Below are positions 50,168-58,810 of a DNA stretch of 64,000 bases, one piece after another. The notes beneath the pieces are model-generated. The model saw nothing but the letters and a program-made list of their open reading frames with translations. It made no database searches and was not told the DNA's origin. Made by a program: the position numbers and the translations under genes. This stretch comes from Erysipelotrichaceae bacterium (GTDB lineage Bacteria > Bacillota_I > Bacilli_A > Erysipelotrichales > Erysipelotrichaceae): NCBI GenBank assembly GCA_017515475.1, contig JAFWFS010000013.1, positions 1 through 64,000 on the forward strand, written 5' to 3'. How positions within the stretch are numbered: the first letter of the stretch is position 1; the number at the start of each line of letters is the position of its first letter.

Positions 50168-50929
50168 ATGCTACTAACAGTTGATTTAGGAAACACCAGT
50201 ACCAAACTGGGACTATTCGAAAACGACAGGCAGATCGCCTTTACCTGCTACGACGGAATATCCGACCGCTACCGCAGTCTGATCCTCGCTTTTCTGTACA
50301 AGGCCAGTCTGAGAGAAGACGCTGTCGACAAGGCTATCCTTTCCTGTGTCGTACCGCGTGTCTACGATGACGTCTACGATGCTCTGGAAAGCATTGTCGG
50401 CAAGAACAACATCATCGATATCAATCCTTCCAAGAACTACGGTATCAGGCTTGACATGCCCAATCCGGAAGATACAGGTGATGATCTGATCGTCATGTGT
50501 TCCTATGCCTATAACCTCTACCACAGAGAACTGCTCATCGTTTCCATGGGGACGGCGACCGTTCTTTGTCACGTTACAAGAAAAGGCGAATTCAAGCACT
50601 GCATCATCGCTCCGGGTTTCAATAAACTTGCTGAAACATTATGGAAGAATGCCGCTCAGCTGCCGGAATTCGAACTGAAGCATTCCGATACTTATCTGGC
50701 CGATAACACGGTAGACGCAATGAATGTGGGTATCTACAACGGATACATCGGTATGGTAAAGTCGCTGATCAACGGGATGCGTAATGAACTGTTTGAGGAT
50801 CTTTACGTCATCGGCTGCGGCGGTGTCGGAAAGATGGTCGCTCCGTACATTTCCGATCTGAATGAATATGATCCGGATTTCGTTACCAGAGGTCTGGCCT
50901 TTATTGCCCAGAGGTACGGCAATGCCTAG
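50168..50929 (+). CDS. coaX: type III pantothenate kinase-like protein (CoaX) with altered active site
   Basis: 253 residues of the ASKHA fold. Present: TVDLGNTSTKLG (D6 and the phosphate loop) and APGF. Changed: GADR is GDDL (104-107), and the DxGTA motif reads VSMGTATV, so the conserved Asp is Ser126. The GGxIxPG loop reads HCIIAPGF. CoaX phosphorylates pantothenate at the start of coenzyme A synthesis; with the catalytic Asp missing the enzyme may be weak or re-purposed. Overlaps maf by 8 bases. Confidence 0.82.
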   Translation: MLLTVDLGNTSTKLGLFENDRQIAFTCYDGISDRYRSLILAFLYKASLREDAVDKAILSCVVPRVYDDVYDALESIVGKNNIIDINPSKNYGIRLDMPNPEDTGDDLIVMCSYAYNLYHRELLIVSMGTATVLCHVTRKGEFKHCIIAPGFNKLAETLWKNAAQLPEFELKHSDTYLADNTVDAMNVGIYNGYIGMVKSLINGMRNELFEDLYVIGCGGVGKMVAPYISDLNEYDPDFVTRGLAFIAQRYGNA

Positions 50930-51479
50930 AGTCATTCTTGCCAGCAAGTCTCCGCGAAGAAAAGAACTGCTGGAAATGCTTAAGATCCCTTTTGACATCA
51001 TCGTTTCCGATATCGAGGAAGAGATCGATCCGGACAATGATCTGACCGGGGAAATAGAAAAACTGTCCTATCAGAAAGCAAAAGCCGTTTTCGAGAAAGA
51101 AAGCGACGCTTTGGTCATCGGATCTGATACGATCGTCAAGATCAGCAATCAGGTATTAGGCAAACCTAAATCCATCGAAGAAGCCAGGGAAATGCTGCAT
51201 CTGCTTTCTGGCAATACGCATGAAGTCATTACCGGCGTTACCATCCTCTACCAGGAACAAAGAGAGACTTTCTCCAGTACTTCTTCCGTCACTTTCTATC
51301 CGCTGACGGATGAAGAAATCGATACCTATATCGCAAGCAATGAACCTCTGGACAAGGCAGGATCCTATGCCATCCAGGGAGACGGAGCCAAGTTTATCCG
51401 CAGCATCAGCGGCGATTTCTATACCATCGTCGGACTGCCGATTGGAGAACTGTATCACCGTTTGAAAAAATATCTGTAA
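50922..51479 (+). CDS. maf: Maf-family nucleoside triphosphate pyrophosphatase
   Basis: 185 residues: ILASKSPRRKELLEML (5-20), SDTIVKI and the late DKAGSYAIQGDGAKFI are the Maf signatures. Members hydrolyse dTTP/UTP or modified nucleotides in housecleaning. Start at 50922 has AGAGGT upstream and overlaps coaX (ATGCCTAG). Confidence 0.93.
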   Translation: MPRVILASKSPRRKELLEMLKIPFDIIVSDIEEEIDPDNDLTGEIEKLSYQKAKAVFEKESDALVIGSDTIVKISNQVLGKPKSIEEAREMLHLLSGNTHEVITGVTILYQEQRETFSSTSSVTFYPLTDEEIDTYIASNEPLDKAGSYAIQGDGAKFIRSISGDFYTIVGLPIGELYHRLKKYL

Positions 51480-51513
51480 AAAATAAGATTTCTGTTATAA
51501 AATTGAAATACAG

Positions 51514-51587
51514 GCCGACATAGTATAGTGGTAATACGCATCCATGGTAAGGATGAATCCCGTGTTCAATTCACGGTGTCGGCACCA
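51514..51587 (+). tRNA. tRNA-Thr (GGT)
   Basis: Anticodon arm CATCC-ATGGTAA-GGATG gives GGT. Acceptor GCCGACA/TGTCGGC, discriminator A, encoded CCA at 51585-51587. Confidence 0.94.
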
Positions 51588-51594
51588 GTAAAAG

Positions 51595-51619
51595 AAAAAG
51601 CTCAATCATGAGCTTTTTT
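51595..51619 (+). terminator. tRNA-Thr terminator, shared with the convergent mscS gene
   Basis: AAAAAGCTCA, ATCA loop, TGAGCTTTTT, T-run; its right edge meets the stop codon of the channel gene on the other strand. Confidence 0.9.
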
Positions 51620-52472
51620 ATTTGTCCTGATGAATAACGACCTGGGAATACGGGATCGAAATCCCTTCTTTATCAAATCTCTTTTTGATTTCCATTCTGA
51701 GATCTCTCTCGATCTGATAGTGATTTCTTTGTTTCGCTTTCTGGTAGATGGCCATCCCTACACTGCTGTCTGCGAAGGAGGTGATGGCTGCGACAAACGG
51801 CTTATCGTAGCAGATATCTTGATGCGTCTCGTAATACTTGTCTGCGACATCTTTCAGGATTCCCTGGACTCTTTCGCTGTCTTCTTCATACGGCGTTCCT
51901 ACTTCCACAACGGCCATGTTGAAATCACCGGAGAGATTCTCCACCGTGGTGATCTGGCCGTTCGGTATGATGACCTTCTGGCCTTTCCAGTTGAGCAGAT
52001 AAGTACAGCGTACCGCCAGAGAAATCACTCTTCCCTCATAGCCGTTGATCTTGACGTAATCCCCTACGCCATACTGCTTTTCAAACATGATGAAGGCTCC
52101 TGCCAGCATGTCCTTGATGATGCTCTGTGCGCCTAAGGAGATGACCAAAGCACCTACTCCCGCTGCCGTTACGATATTGGACAGCGCTGATCCGAATCCC
52201 AGCTGATTGATGATCACGCAGAGAGCCAGAAAGTAGATCAGATAGCGTCCGACGCTCCGAAACAGCGTCATGGATGTGACAAGATTCTTGGATCTGGTCT
52301 GATCATCCAGCTTTTCTGCCCTGCGTATCACTTTTGAGGTAAATGAAGACAGGACGACTAATACGATCCGGGCAATCAGAAAAACCAATGCGATCAGGAT
52401 CAGATTGACGATCAGGGTGGTTGAATCGATCTTCAGCCGTTCATAGATTTCTTTCCAGTCGATCTTACTCAT
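51618..52472 (-). CDS. mscS: MscS-family small-conductance mechanosensitive channel
   Basis: 284 residues: about three membrane helices, of which the pore-lining helix is seen as IVTAAGVGALVISLGAQSIIKDML (about 98-121), then the beta domain (EKQYGVGDYVKINGYEGRV) and the alpha/beta cytosolic cage. Opens on membrane stretch in osmotic down-shock. Overlaps the permease gene by 8 bases, so it is part of the T-box transcript. Confidence 0.93.
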   Translation of the reverse strand: MSKIDWKEIYERLKIDSTTLIVNLILIALVFLIARIVLVVLSSFTSKVIRRAEKLDDQTRSKNLVTSMTLFRSVGRYLIYFLALCVIINQLGFGSALSNIVTAAGVGALVISLGAQSIIKDMLAGAFIMFEKQYGVGDYVKINGYEGRVISLAVRCTYLLNWKGQKVIIPNGQITTVENLSGDFNMAVVEVGTPYEEDSERVQGILKDVADKYYETHQDICYDKPFVAAITSFADSSVGMAIYQKAKQRNHYQIERDLRMEIKKRFDKEGISIPYSQVVIHQDK

Positions 52473-53856
52473 GTCCAGTCCTCTTCGGATGCATGAAGCA
52501 GAGCCCTATGCCCATGATCACGGCATAGAAAACCAAATAATAAAGAATCTGTTTCCCATAGCTGACATAGCTGGAATAGCACATGAACAGCGAGGAAGCG
52601 GTAGAAAGCAGCGGAAGGATGAAACGGTACAGTACATTGAAATCCCTGTTATGGATCATGATATGGATAAACATCGGAATGTACATGGCGTACAGAGTGA
52701 TGATGCAGATCTCATCCGCCTCCCAGGCCAGCAGCCATTCCGGATTTCCCGTACCGTTGAAAGCCAGAGGTCCCTGGAAGAACAGCGTCGAAGTCTGGAA
52801 GAGCCAGAAGCCCATCAGGCCGATGCCGATGATGGAACATTTAAGAGGCATGCCCGTAGACTTGTCGACTTCGCTGAGAACATCCGGTCTCGGTCCCATG
52901 TTTCTGACGGACAAGGCATAAAGTCCTCTTAATGTGCACATGATCATGCCGTTGGCTGTTCCAAGACACGAAATGATGATGAATACCAGGATGATGCTGG
53001 CGACGAAGTTGCCGAAAACGTTACCGAATGCAATGACCGGCAGCATGTCTCCGGCAGCCATGATCTCATCGACGGAAAGAGTCGCAGTCATGGAGAATAC
53101 ATAGGACATGTACAGAACGGTACAGAAGATGCTTCCGATGATCAGTGCCAGAGGAAGGTCTCTTTTCGGATTCTTCAGTTCGGAGTTGATGGCGGTTGCG
53201 GAGATCCATCCTTCATAAGAGAAAGCAAATGCACAGATTCCCGCAAAGATGCCGTTTCCGGATGAAGCGGATACCTGTGAGATGTTCCTTAAGGCTTCGA
53301 TGCTGTTGCCGTTGACGATGCCTACCGTCAAACCAACGACAGACATCAGCACCAGCGGGATCAGCTTGATCACGGTCGTAGTGACCTGCAGTTTTCCGCC
53401 CAGTTTCGGTGCCAGCATGTTCGCAGCCGACAGAGTCAGCATGAAGAATACCGCGATTCCGGTCGTCGTCTGACCGTACATTTCCAGACCGAACATCATG
53501 GATACGTAACTCGCCGCAATGTAGCTTAATGTTGCTCCGATAATCGGATAGTAGAACATTGCCAGAAACCATCCCATCAGATAACCGTAGGTCTTGCCCA
53601 GAGTCGCTTCCGCATAGTCCACCAGACCGTTGCAGTGGGCATACTCTCTTCCCATCTTGGCAAAAAACAGCGAGCAGACCATGCAGATGCAGCCCACGGT
53701 GGCAATGACGATCATCGCATCCTTCATATTGCCTCCCGTCAGTTTCAGCACCTTGACGGCCTTAAAAAAGATGCCTGATCCGATAACGATACCTACCACC
53801 ATCGCCAAAGCTGTCGGAAAACCAAATCGTCTCTCCATTCTGTTATCCTTCTCCAT
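52465..53856 (-). CDS. APC-superfamily amino-acid permease under T-box control
   Basis: 463 residues, about 12 membrane helices. First helix GIVIGSGIFFKA carries the APC substrate/Na loop; EGWISATAINSELKNPKRDLP is the conserved helix 6 to loop segment. Start at 53856 (MEKDNRMERR) has AGGGGG upstream; an earlier Met at 53877 would lie in the terminator. Preceded by a T-box, so expression rises when a tRNA is uncharged; the amino acid is probably the one read by that tRNA. Confidence 0.92.
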   Translation of the reverse strand: MEKDNRMERRFGFPTALAMVVGIVIGSGIFFKAVKVLKLTGGNMKDAMIVIATVGCICMVCSLFFAKMGREYAHCNGLVDYAEATLGKTYGYLMGWFLAMFYYPIIGATLSYIAASYVSMMFGLEMYGQTTTGIAVFFMLTLSAANMLAPKLGGKLQVTTTVIKLIPLVLMSVVGLTVGIVNGNSIEALRNISQVSASSGNGIFAGICAFAFSYEGWISATAINSELKNPKRDLPLALIIGSIFCTVLYMSYVFSMTATLSVDEIMAAGDMLPVIAFGNVFGNFVASIILVFIIISCLGTANGMIMCTLRGLYALSVRNMGPRPDVLSEVDKSTGMPLKCSIIGIGLMGFWLFQTSTLFFQGPLAFNGTGNPEWLLAWEADEICIITLYAMYIPMFIHIMIHNRDFNVLYRFILPLLSTASSLFMCYSSYVSYGKQILYYLVFYAVIMGIGLCFMHPKRTGHE

Positions 53857-53870
53857 ACTGATACCCCCTA

Positions 53871-53902
53871 AAAACAAAAAGCCATCCCTAAGGACGACTT
53901 TA
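53871..53902 (-). terminator. T-box terminator
   Basis: Minus strand AAGTCGTCC, loop TTA, GGGATGGCTT with wobble pairs, TTTGTTTTT. Competes with the antiterminator that contains the T-box sequence. Confidence 0.8.
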
Positions 53903-53903
53903 T

Positions 53904-54087
53904 CGTGTTACCACCTTAATTCATCATTTGAAATGATCTCGTTGCTATAACGGTATGACCGGATCTTCCTACTGTTTTCAGAAGACCTACTCCACAGTGA
54001 ATTCATCAGATCTTGCCCAACCGTATTCCATCCCCCCGGTCTCTCTATCGGACCCCAACCTGATTACTGGTCTGTTTCCAAGTATTT
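53904..54087 (-). promoter_or_regulatory. T-box riboswitch
   Basis: T-box sequence AAGGTGGTAACACG at 53904-53917, and upstream a long stem I between AGACC (about 54069) and AGGTCT. A specifier-loop arrangement is visible: helix CAGT/ACTG, then GAA-TTC-A on the 3' side. If the codon directly follows GAA the specifier is TTC (Phe); TCA (Ser) is one base off. Transcript start expected near 54087. Confidence 0.9.
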
Positions 54088-54093
54088 AGTGTT

Positions 54094-54122
54094 ATTCTAT
54101 AACAATTGTCTTTATCTTTCAA
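54094..54122 (-). promoter_or_regulatory. promoter of the T-box transcript
   Basis: Minus strand -35 TTGAAA (54117-54122), 17 bases, -10 TAGAAT (54094-54099). The -35 box overlaps the tex stop codon. Confidence 0.65.
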
Positions 54123-56395
54123 TGTCTGCTTCCGAATCTCTCCAGAAGACGTTTCATGGCTTCTTCTTCGGAGATCGGTTCTTCCTTTTTCTCTTCCTGA
54201 TGATATGGACGGTTGTAGGCTTTTTTGCGGGAACGGAATTCCTTCTTGTCCGCATCTCTTTTTGCCAGTACATCCAGCGGCAGCAGGGAGAGCTGTACTC
54301 TCTGTTTCACTTCGTCTACATCGTAAACATAGACCTTGACGATATCTCCTACCCCTACGACCTCGCTTGGATGATTGACATGTTTCATCGACATCCTGGA
54401 GACATGGACCAGACCGTCGTCGTGCAGACCGATATCGATGAACGCGCCGAAGTCGACGACATTTCTTACCGTACCTGAGAGTTCATCGCCTTTCTTGAGA
54501 TCCTTAAGTTCCAGGACATCGGATTTCAGAATGGCGGAATCGAACTGATCGCGGTAGTCTCTTAAAGGCATTGTAATGCAGTCCTTGATATCCTGCAGGG
54601 TATAGGCATCGATGTTGAGCTTACTGATGGCTTCTTCATCGAAATGAATGCCAGGATCTCCCAGTTTTTCAATATGGGATACCTTCATGATCTGTTTTGC
54701 GACATCATAGGACTCCGGATGAATGTTTGTCGCATCCAGAGCTTCTTCCCCGTCCGTTATTCTTAAGAAACCTGCGCACTGTTCAAAAGCCTTGGCTCCA
54801 AGCTTCTTGACGTTCAGAAATTCATTACGGTTTCTGAATCTGCCGTTGCTGTTGCGGTAGTTGATGATCTCGGAGGCTATTCCCTTATTTAATCCGGAAA
54901 TATGTTCGAGAAGTTCAACGGAAGCCGTATTGACGTCCGCGCCTACCCTGTTGACGACCTTCATCATCGCTTCATCCAGTCTTTCGTTCAAGGCTTTTTC
55001 CGGAAGGTCGTGCTGATACTGTCCAACACCGATGGCTTTCGGATCGATCTTGATCAGTTCAGCCAGAGGATCCAGCAGTCTTCTTCCGATCGATACGGCG
55101 GATCTTTCCTCTACCGCCAGATCAGGGAATTCCTTTCTGGCTTCTTCCTGTGCCGACCAGACGGATGCGCCCGCTTCGGATACGATGGCATAGGATACAT
55201 CCAGCCTATTCTCATGGATCACTTCCGCAACCAGTTTTTCGCTCTCTCTGCTGGCGGTTCCGTTTCCTATGGCAATGATCTTGACCTCATATTTTCTGAT
55301 CAAAGATAAAAGCTTTGCCTTGCTCTTGTCGATCTCTCCATCCTTTCTGAATGGATAGATCTTATCCACCGTCAGCATCTTTCCTGTCTCGTCCAGAACA
55401 GCCAGCTTGCATCCGTTGTAGTATCCCGGATCAAACCCCAGAACGACTCTGCCTTTTAGAGGAGCCTGGGAAAGCAGCTTCTCGACGTTCATGGAGAAGA
55501 CTTCGATGGAAGTATTATGCGCTCTTTCGGAAAGATCGCTTCTGATCTCGTTCTCGATCGAAGGCATGAACAGCCTGTCGATACCGTCGTCGATCGCATC
55601 TTTGACGATATCTTCCACATCGGAAATGCTGTCTTTTATGTAAAAACGGTGTGCCAGATCCTTGATATGATCCAGATCATAGGATAAAGATACGGCAATG
55701 ACTTTCTCCTTCTCGGCTCTGTCGATGGCCATGACTCTGTGATCGGCAATGCTGTTGATCTTTTCGGAATAGTCGTAGTACATCTCATAGACTTTCTTCT
55801 CGTCTACGGCATCTTTCTTGAGTTTTGTAACAATCGCTCCGGATTTGACGATCAGATCCTTGAACTGCCATCTCAGCTTGGCATTATCCGAGACGTTCTC
55901 CGCAATGATGTCCTTTGCGCCCTGTATCGCTTCCTCAACGGTCTTGACTTCCTCATTCAGGTATTTCTCCGCTTCCTTCTCGATTTCCGCATTCTTCGGT
56001 AAAGACAGCAGATAGACACTCAAAGGTTCCAGACCCTTCTTGATAGCCATGGCTGCTCTGGTTTTTTTCTTCTGCTTATACGGTTTATAAAGATCCTCGA
56101 CCTGCGAAAGCTTCGTACAGGCGTTGATCTGATCTCTCAATTCATCCGTCAGTTTGCCCTGCGTCTCAATCAGGGAAAGAACGCTTTCTTTTCTCTCGCT
56201 CAGATTCAGTTCATAACGGTACTGCTTCTCAATGAACAGGATCCGCTCTTCATCCAGAGCTCCTGTCGCTTCTTTTCTGTATCGGGCAATAAAAGGAACG
56301 GTATCGCCGTTCTCAAGCATCTCCAATACAACGGATACCTGTCTGATACTGATCTTGAGTTCATCAGCAATTGTTTTTATGATCGTCTCATTCAT
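54119..56395 (-). CDS. tex: Tex-family RNA-binding transcription accessory protein
   Basis: 758 residues, the usual Tex layout: N-terminal helical region, YqgF-like domain (VVLGFDPGYYNGCKLAVLD near 345), helix-hairpin-helix (ELLEHISGLNKGIASEIINYR), and a C-terminal S1 domain (GTVRNVVDFGAFIDIGLHDD near 660). Start at 56395 (MNETIIKTIADEL) has GAGG 8 bases upstream; an earlier Met at 56473 would lengthen it by 26 residues with no family match. No terminator follows; the next promoter starts in its stop codon. Confidence 0.94.
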   Translation of the reverse strand: MNETIIKTIADELKISIRQVSVVLEMLENGDTVPFIARYRKEATGALDEERILFIEKQYRYELNLSERKESVLSLIETQGKLTDELRDQINACTKLSQVEDLYKPYKQKKKTRAAMAIKKGLEPLSVYLLSLPKNAEIEKEAEKYLNEEVKTVEEAIQGAKDIIAENVSDNAKLRWQFKDLIVKSGAIVTKLKKDAVDEKKVYEMYYDYSEKINSIADHRVMAIDRAEKEKVIAVSLSYDLDHIKDLAHRFYIKDSISDVEDIVKDAIDDGIDRLFMPSIENEIRSDLSERAHNTSIEVFSMNVEKLLSQAPLKGRVVLGFDPGYYNGCKLAVLDETGKMLTVDKIYPFRKDGEIDKSKAKLLSLIRKYEVKIIAIGNGTASRESEKLVAEVIHENRLDVSYAIVSEAGASVWSAQEEARKEFPDLAVEERSAVSIGRRLLDPLAELIKIDPKAIGVGQYQHDLPEKALNERLDEAMMKVVNRVGADVNTASVELLEHISGLNKGIASEIINYRNSNGRFRNRNEFLNVKKLGAKAFEQCAGFLRITDGEEALDATNIHPESYDVAKQIMKVSHIEKLGDPGIHFDEEAISKLNIDAYTLQDIKDCITMPLRDYRDQFDSAILKSDVLELKDLKKGDELSGTVRNVVDFGAFIDIGLHDDGLVHVSRMSMKHVNHPSEVVGVGDIVKVYVYDVDEVKQRVQLSLLPLDVLAKRDADKKEFRSRKKAYNRPYHQEEKKEEPISEEEAMKRLLERFGSRH

Positions 56396-56525
56396 AACAT
56401 CAACCTCACAATGCAAAATTGTATCACTTAAGCCACATAAAACCAATCCATCCGAAGGGATCATCCTTTTCATTCGAATAATAAAAATGATCTATAATTA
56501 GAATAATCACGAGGAGGTATCGTTT

Positions 56526-57374
56526 ATGGTAATCATCGCAACAGACTCGGCTGCCGATTTCGAACTGTATGAACTGGAAAAAATGAACGTCGTCCATATA
56601 CCTATGTCCGTGAGTTTCGGGGATGACCATTATCTGGAGAATATTTCCATCTCCAAGGAGGAATTCTTCAACAGGCTGGAGAGCGATCCTAACTTTCCAA
56701 AAACATCGCAGCCTTCTCCGTCGCTGTTCGAGGATCTGTTCCTAAAGGCAAAAGAAAACGGCGATGAAGTCGTCTATCTGCCTTTGTCTTCAGGACTTTC
56801 GGGCGACTATCAGACGGCAATGTCGGTATATAACACTGTGGATTATGATGGAATCTATGTGATCGATACACTGACCTGTACCGGCGGGCAAAGACTTCTG
56901 GTAGAAGAAGCGGTAAGGCTGAGAGATGAGGGCAGGAGCGGCAAAGAGATCGCCGAAGCCATGGAACATCTCAAGACCAGGACCGAGATCTATACCGCCA
57001 TGGATACGCTGGAATATCTATACAAGAACGGCAGGCTTTCCAATGTGGAATTCTATATCGCCCAGCTGGGACATATCAAACCGATCATGCACTGTTCCGT
57101 AGATTCCAACGGGAGAGCCGAGATCGTTTCGAAACACATCGGCCTGCAGAAGGCGATCCGATACATCGTGGAACGTCTTTCCGTACAGGCTCCTGACGAG
57201 CGTTTTCCGATCTACGTCATGTATACGAAGGTCAAGGAAAATGCCTACAAACTTGCGGAGAAACTGAAAGAAGCAGGCTATGACATCAAGGAAGAGCAGC
57301 TGATTCCGGTTGGAGCTACCGTAGGCGCCCATATCGGAGCGAATGCCTGCGCCATAGCTTTCATCAGGAAATAA
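56526..57374 (+). CDS. DegV family fatty-acid-binding protein (copy 2)
   Basis: 282 residues: IIATDSAADFELYELEK start, PKTSQPSPSLFEDLF (57-71) with the conserved TSQPSP loop, LEYLYKNGRLS near 162, and VGATVGAHIGANACAIAFI at the end. GGAGG lies 8 bases before the ATG and a TATAAT at 56493-56498 fits a promoter with a poor -35. Binds a fatty acid for the FakA kinase by family analogy. Confidence 0.92.
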   Translation: MVIIATDSAADFELYELEKMNVVHIPMSVSFGDDHYLENISISKEEFFNRLESDPNFPKTSQPSPSLFEDLFLKAKENGDEVVYLPLSSGLSGDYQTAMSVYNTVDYDGIYVIDTLTCTGGQRLLVEEAVRLRDEGRSGKEIAEAMEHLKTRTEIYTAMDTLEYLYKNGRLSNVEFYIAQLGHIKPIMHCSVDSNGRAEIVSKHIGLQKAIRYIVERLSVQAPDERFPIYVMYTKVKENAYKLAEKLKEAGYDIKEEQLIPVGATVGAHIGANACAIAFIRK

Positions 57375-57393
57375 AAAGAAATCAAAATATTTA

Positions 57394-57416
57394 AAAGGCT
57401 CCGTTATGGAGCCTTT
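57394..57416. terminator. shared terminator of degV and the NlpC/P60-like gene
   Basis: AAAGGCTCC, 5-base loop, GGAGCCTTT between two convergent genes. Confidence 0.82.
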
Positions 57417-57418
57417 CA

Positions 57419-58783
57419 TTATTCTTCAATCCAGTAGTTGGTCAGATTGCCATCTGCACCATAGAATTCATCCATGTCTACCTGCCAGTAGAAGTAGTGC
57501 AGCAGACCCGCTCTATCGTATTTGCGGATCATGAATCCCCAATAATCGTGATAACCCAGTTCCTCGGCTACATAGACGTAATTGTCCTTGTCGATACCTA
57601 CACACATGGCAATATGTCCGCCGCCGCTAGGTCCGCCATCGCCGCCAGAGAGAAGATCTCCGACTTTCAGCGTACCATTGTCGTAGGCATCCGCCAACCA
57701 GATCCTTTCGCCAAGATCGGCCATCGCCGGACACCAAGGCGTTATACCGGCGCCGATATCGCCCGGATCAAATCCTGCCTGTACCAGAATCCAGGTAATG
57801 GAACCGCTACAGTCAAGTCCGTTAGCGGCATGTCTGTTCCAGGAGTATTCGTACATCGTACAGCCCCAAGGCTGCGGTCCGGACATGGTGTAGTCCATGT
57901 TGATGTTCTCAAAACGGGACGGGTCCAGATACAGACCTCTGTGGTAGTATCTGCCTTCGCCATCGATATAGTTTCCTCTGCAGGAACCAAGACGTCCGTT
58001 TTCCGTGAAGTAATTGATTCTATAAGGGAATTCCATCGCCAGGAATCTCCCTGCGGCTACAGCACCCGCTCTGGTCTGATAGCCGGCCTTTTCGACTCTG
58101 GAGAACAGGATCTCATCCAGCAGATCGTTGTCTTCTTTCGAGAAAACGCCGCAGGACAGGAAAGGCTTGGACATATCAAATTCGGGAGCCATGGCTGTGA
58201 TCAGATCGGTTACAACCACTTCAACGGAATCCGACTTGTCGCCGTAAACGGCTGTAATGTTGGCCGTACCGGCATATACGGCACGTATCGTGCCATCCTG
58301 ATCTACCGTGGCAACTTGCTCATTGTCGCTGGAAAAAACGACCGGTTCATCCACAACACCGGTGTATGCGGCATCATAAACGATCTTTTCACTGCCCTCT
58401 AAAGCAAGATATACGTCTCCGGAAGTGATTTCGATGTTCTCGACATAGCTGAACTTCTGATCTTCCAGCACTTGGCATAGATGTCTGTATCTGTTTCTGA
58501 TGTATATATTGCCTTTGGAGACCAGCGGCATGACGCAGGTGTTGTTTTCATCGGAAATGACCCATTCCGCATTCTCCATGCCGTCGCCGATAAAGCACTG
58601 GCCTTCTCCGTCCAGAACAACTACGATACTTCCGTTTTCGATGTACTGGTCGGTGATATTCACCTTCTGGGTAATGCGGTCATAAAGCAGACCGCAGAAT
58701 AACAGTACCAGACACGTAACAAGAAGGCTTTTCTTAAGTTTCTGTTTTAAATCAAGTTGTTCCTGCTGAAATTTCTCGTCCAT
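57419..58783 (-). CDS. surface protein with BIG2-like domain and NlpC/P60-like peptidase
   Basis: 454 residues: short cytosolic tail, membrane anchor (about 18-36), an extended region, a BIG2-like Ig domain (about 135-195, DQDGTIRAVYAGTANITAVY), and a C-terminal cysteine peptidase region (about 310-430) with the pair NGLDCSGSITW and GGHIAMCVGID, as in NlpC/P60 enzymes. Likely cuts peptidoglycan stem peptides at the cell surface. A Gly-rich insert GGDGGPSGGG precedes the His. Confidence 0.83.
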   Translation of the reverse strand: MDEKFQQEQLDLKQKLKKSLLVTCLVLLFCGLLYDRITQKVNITDQYIENGSIVVVLDGEGQCFIGDGMENAEWVISDENNTCVMPLVSKGNIYIRNRYRHLCQVLEDQKFSYVENIEITSGDVYLALEGSEKIVYDAAYTGVVDEPVVFSSDNEQVATVDQDGTIRAVYAGTANITAVYGDKSDSVEVVVTDLITAMAPEFDMSKPFLSCGVFSKEDNDLLDEILFSRVEKAGYQTRAGAVAAGRFLAMEFPYRINYFTENGRLGSCRGNYIDGEGRYYHRGLYLDPSRFENINMDYTMSGPQPWGCTMYEYSWNRHAANGLDCSGSITWILVQAGFDPGDIGAGITPWCPAMADLGERIWLADAYDNGTLKVGDLLSGGDGGPSGGGHIAMCVGIDKDNYVYVAEELGYHDYWGFMIRKYDRAGLLHYFYWQVDMDEFYGADGNLTNYWIEE

Positions 58784-58810
58784 ACAATTTATTATTATAC
58801 AGAAAAAACC

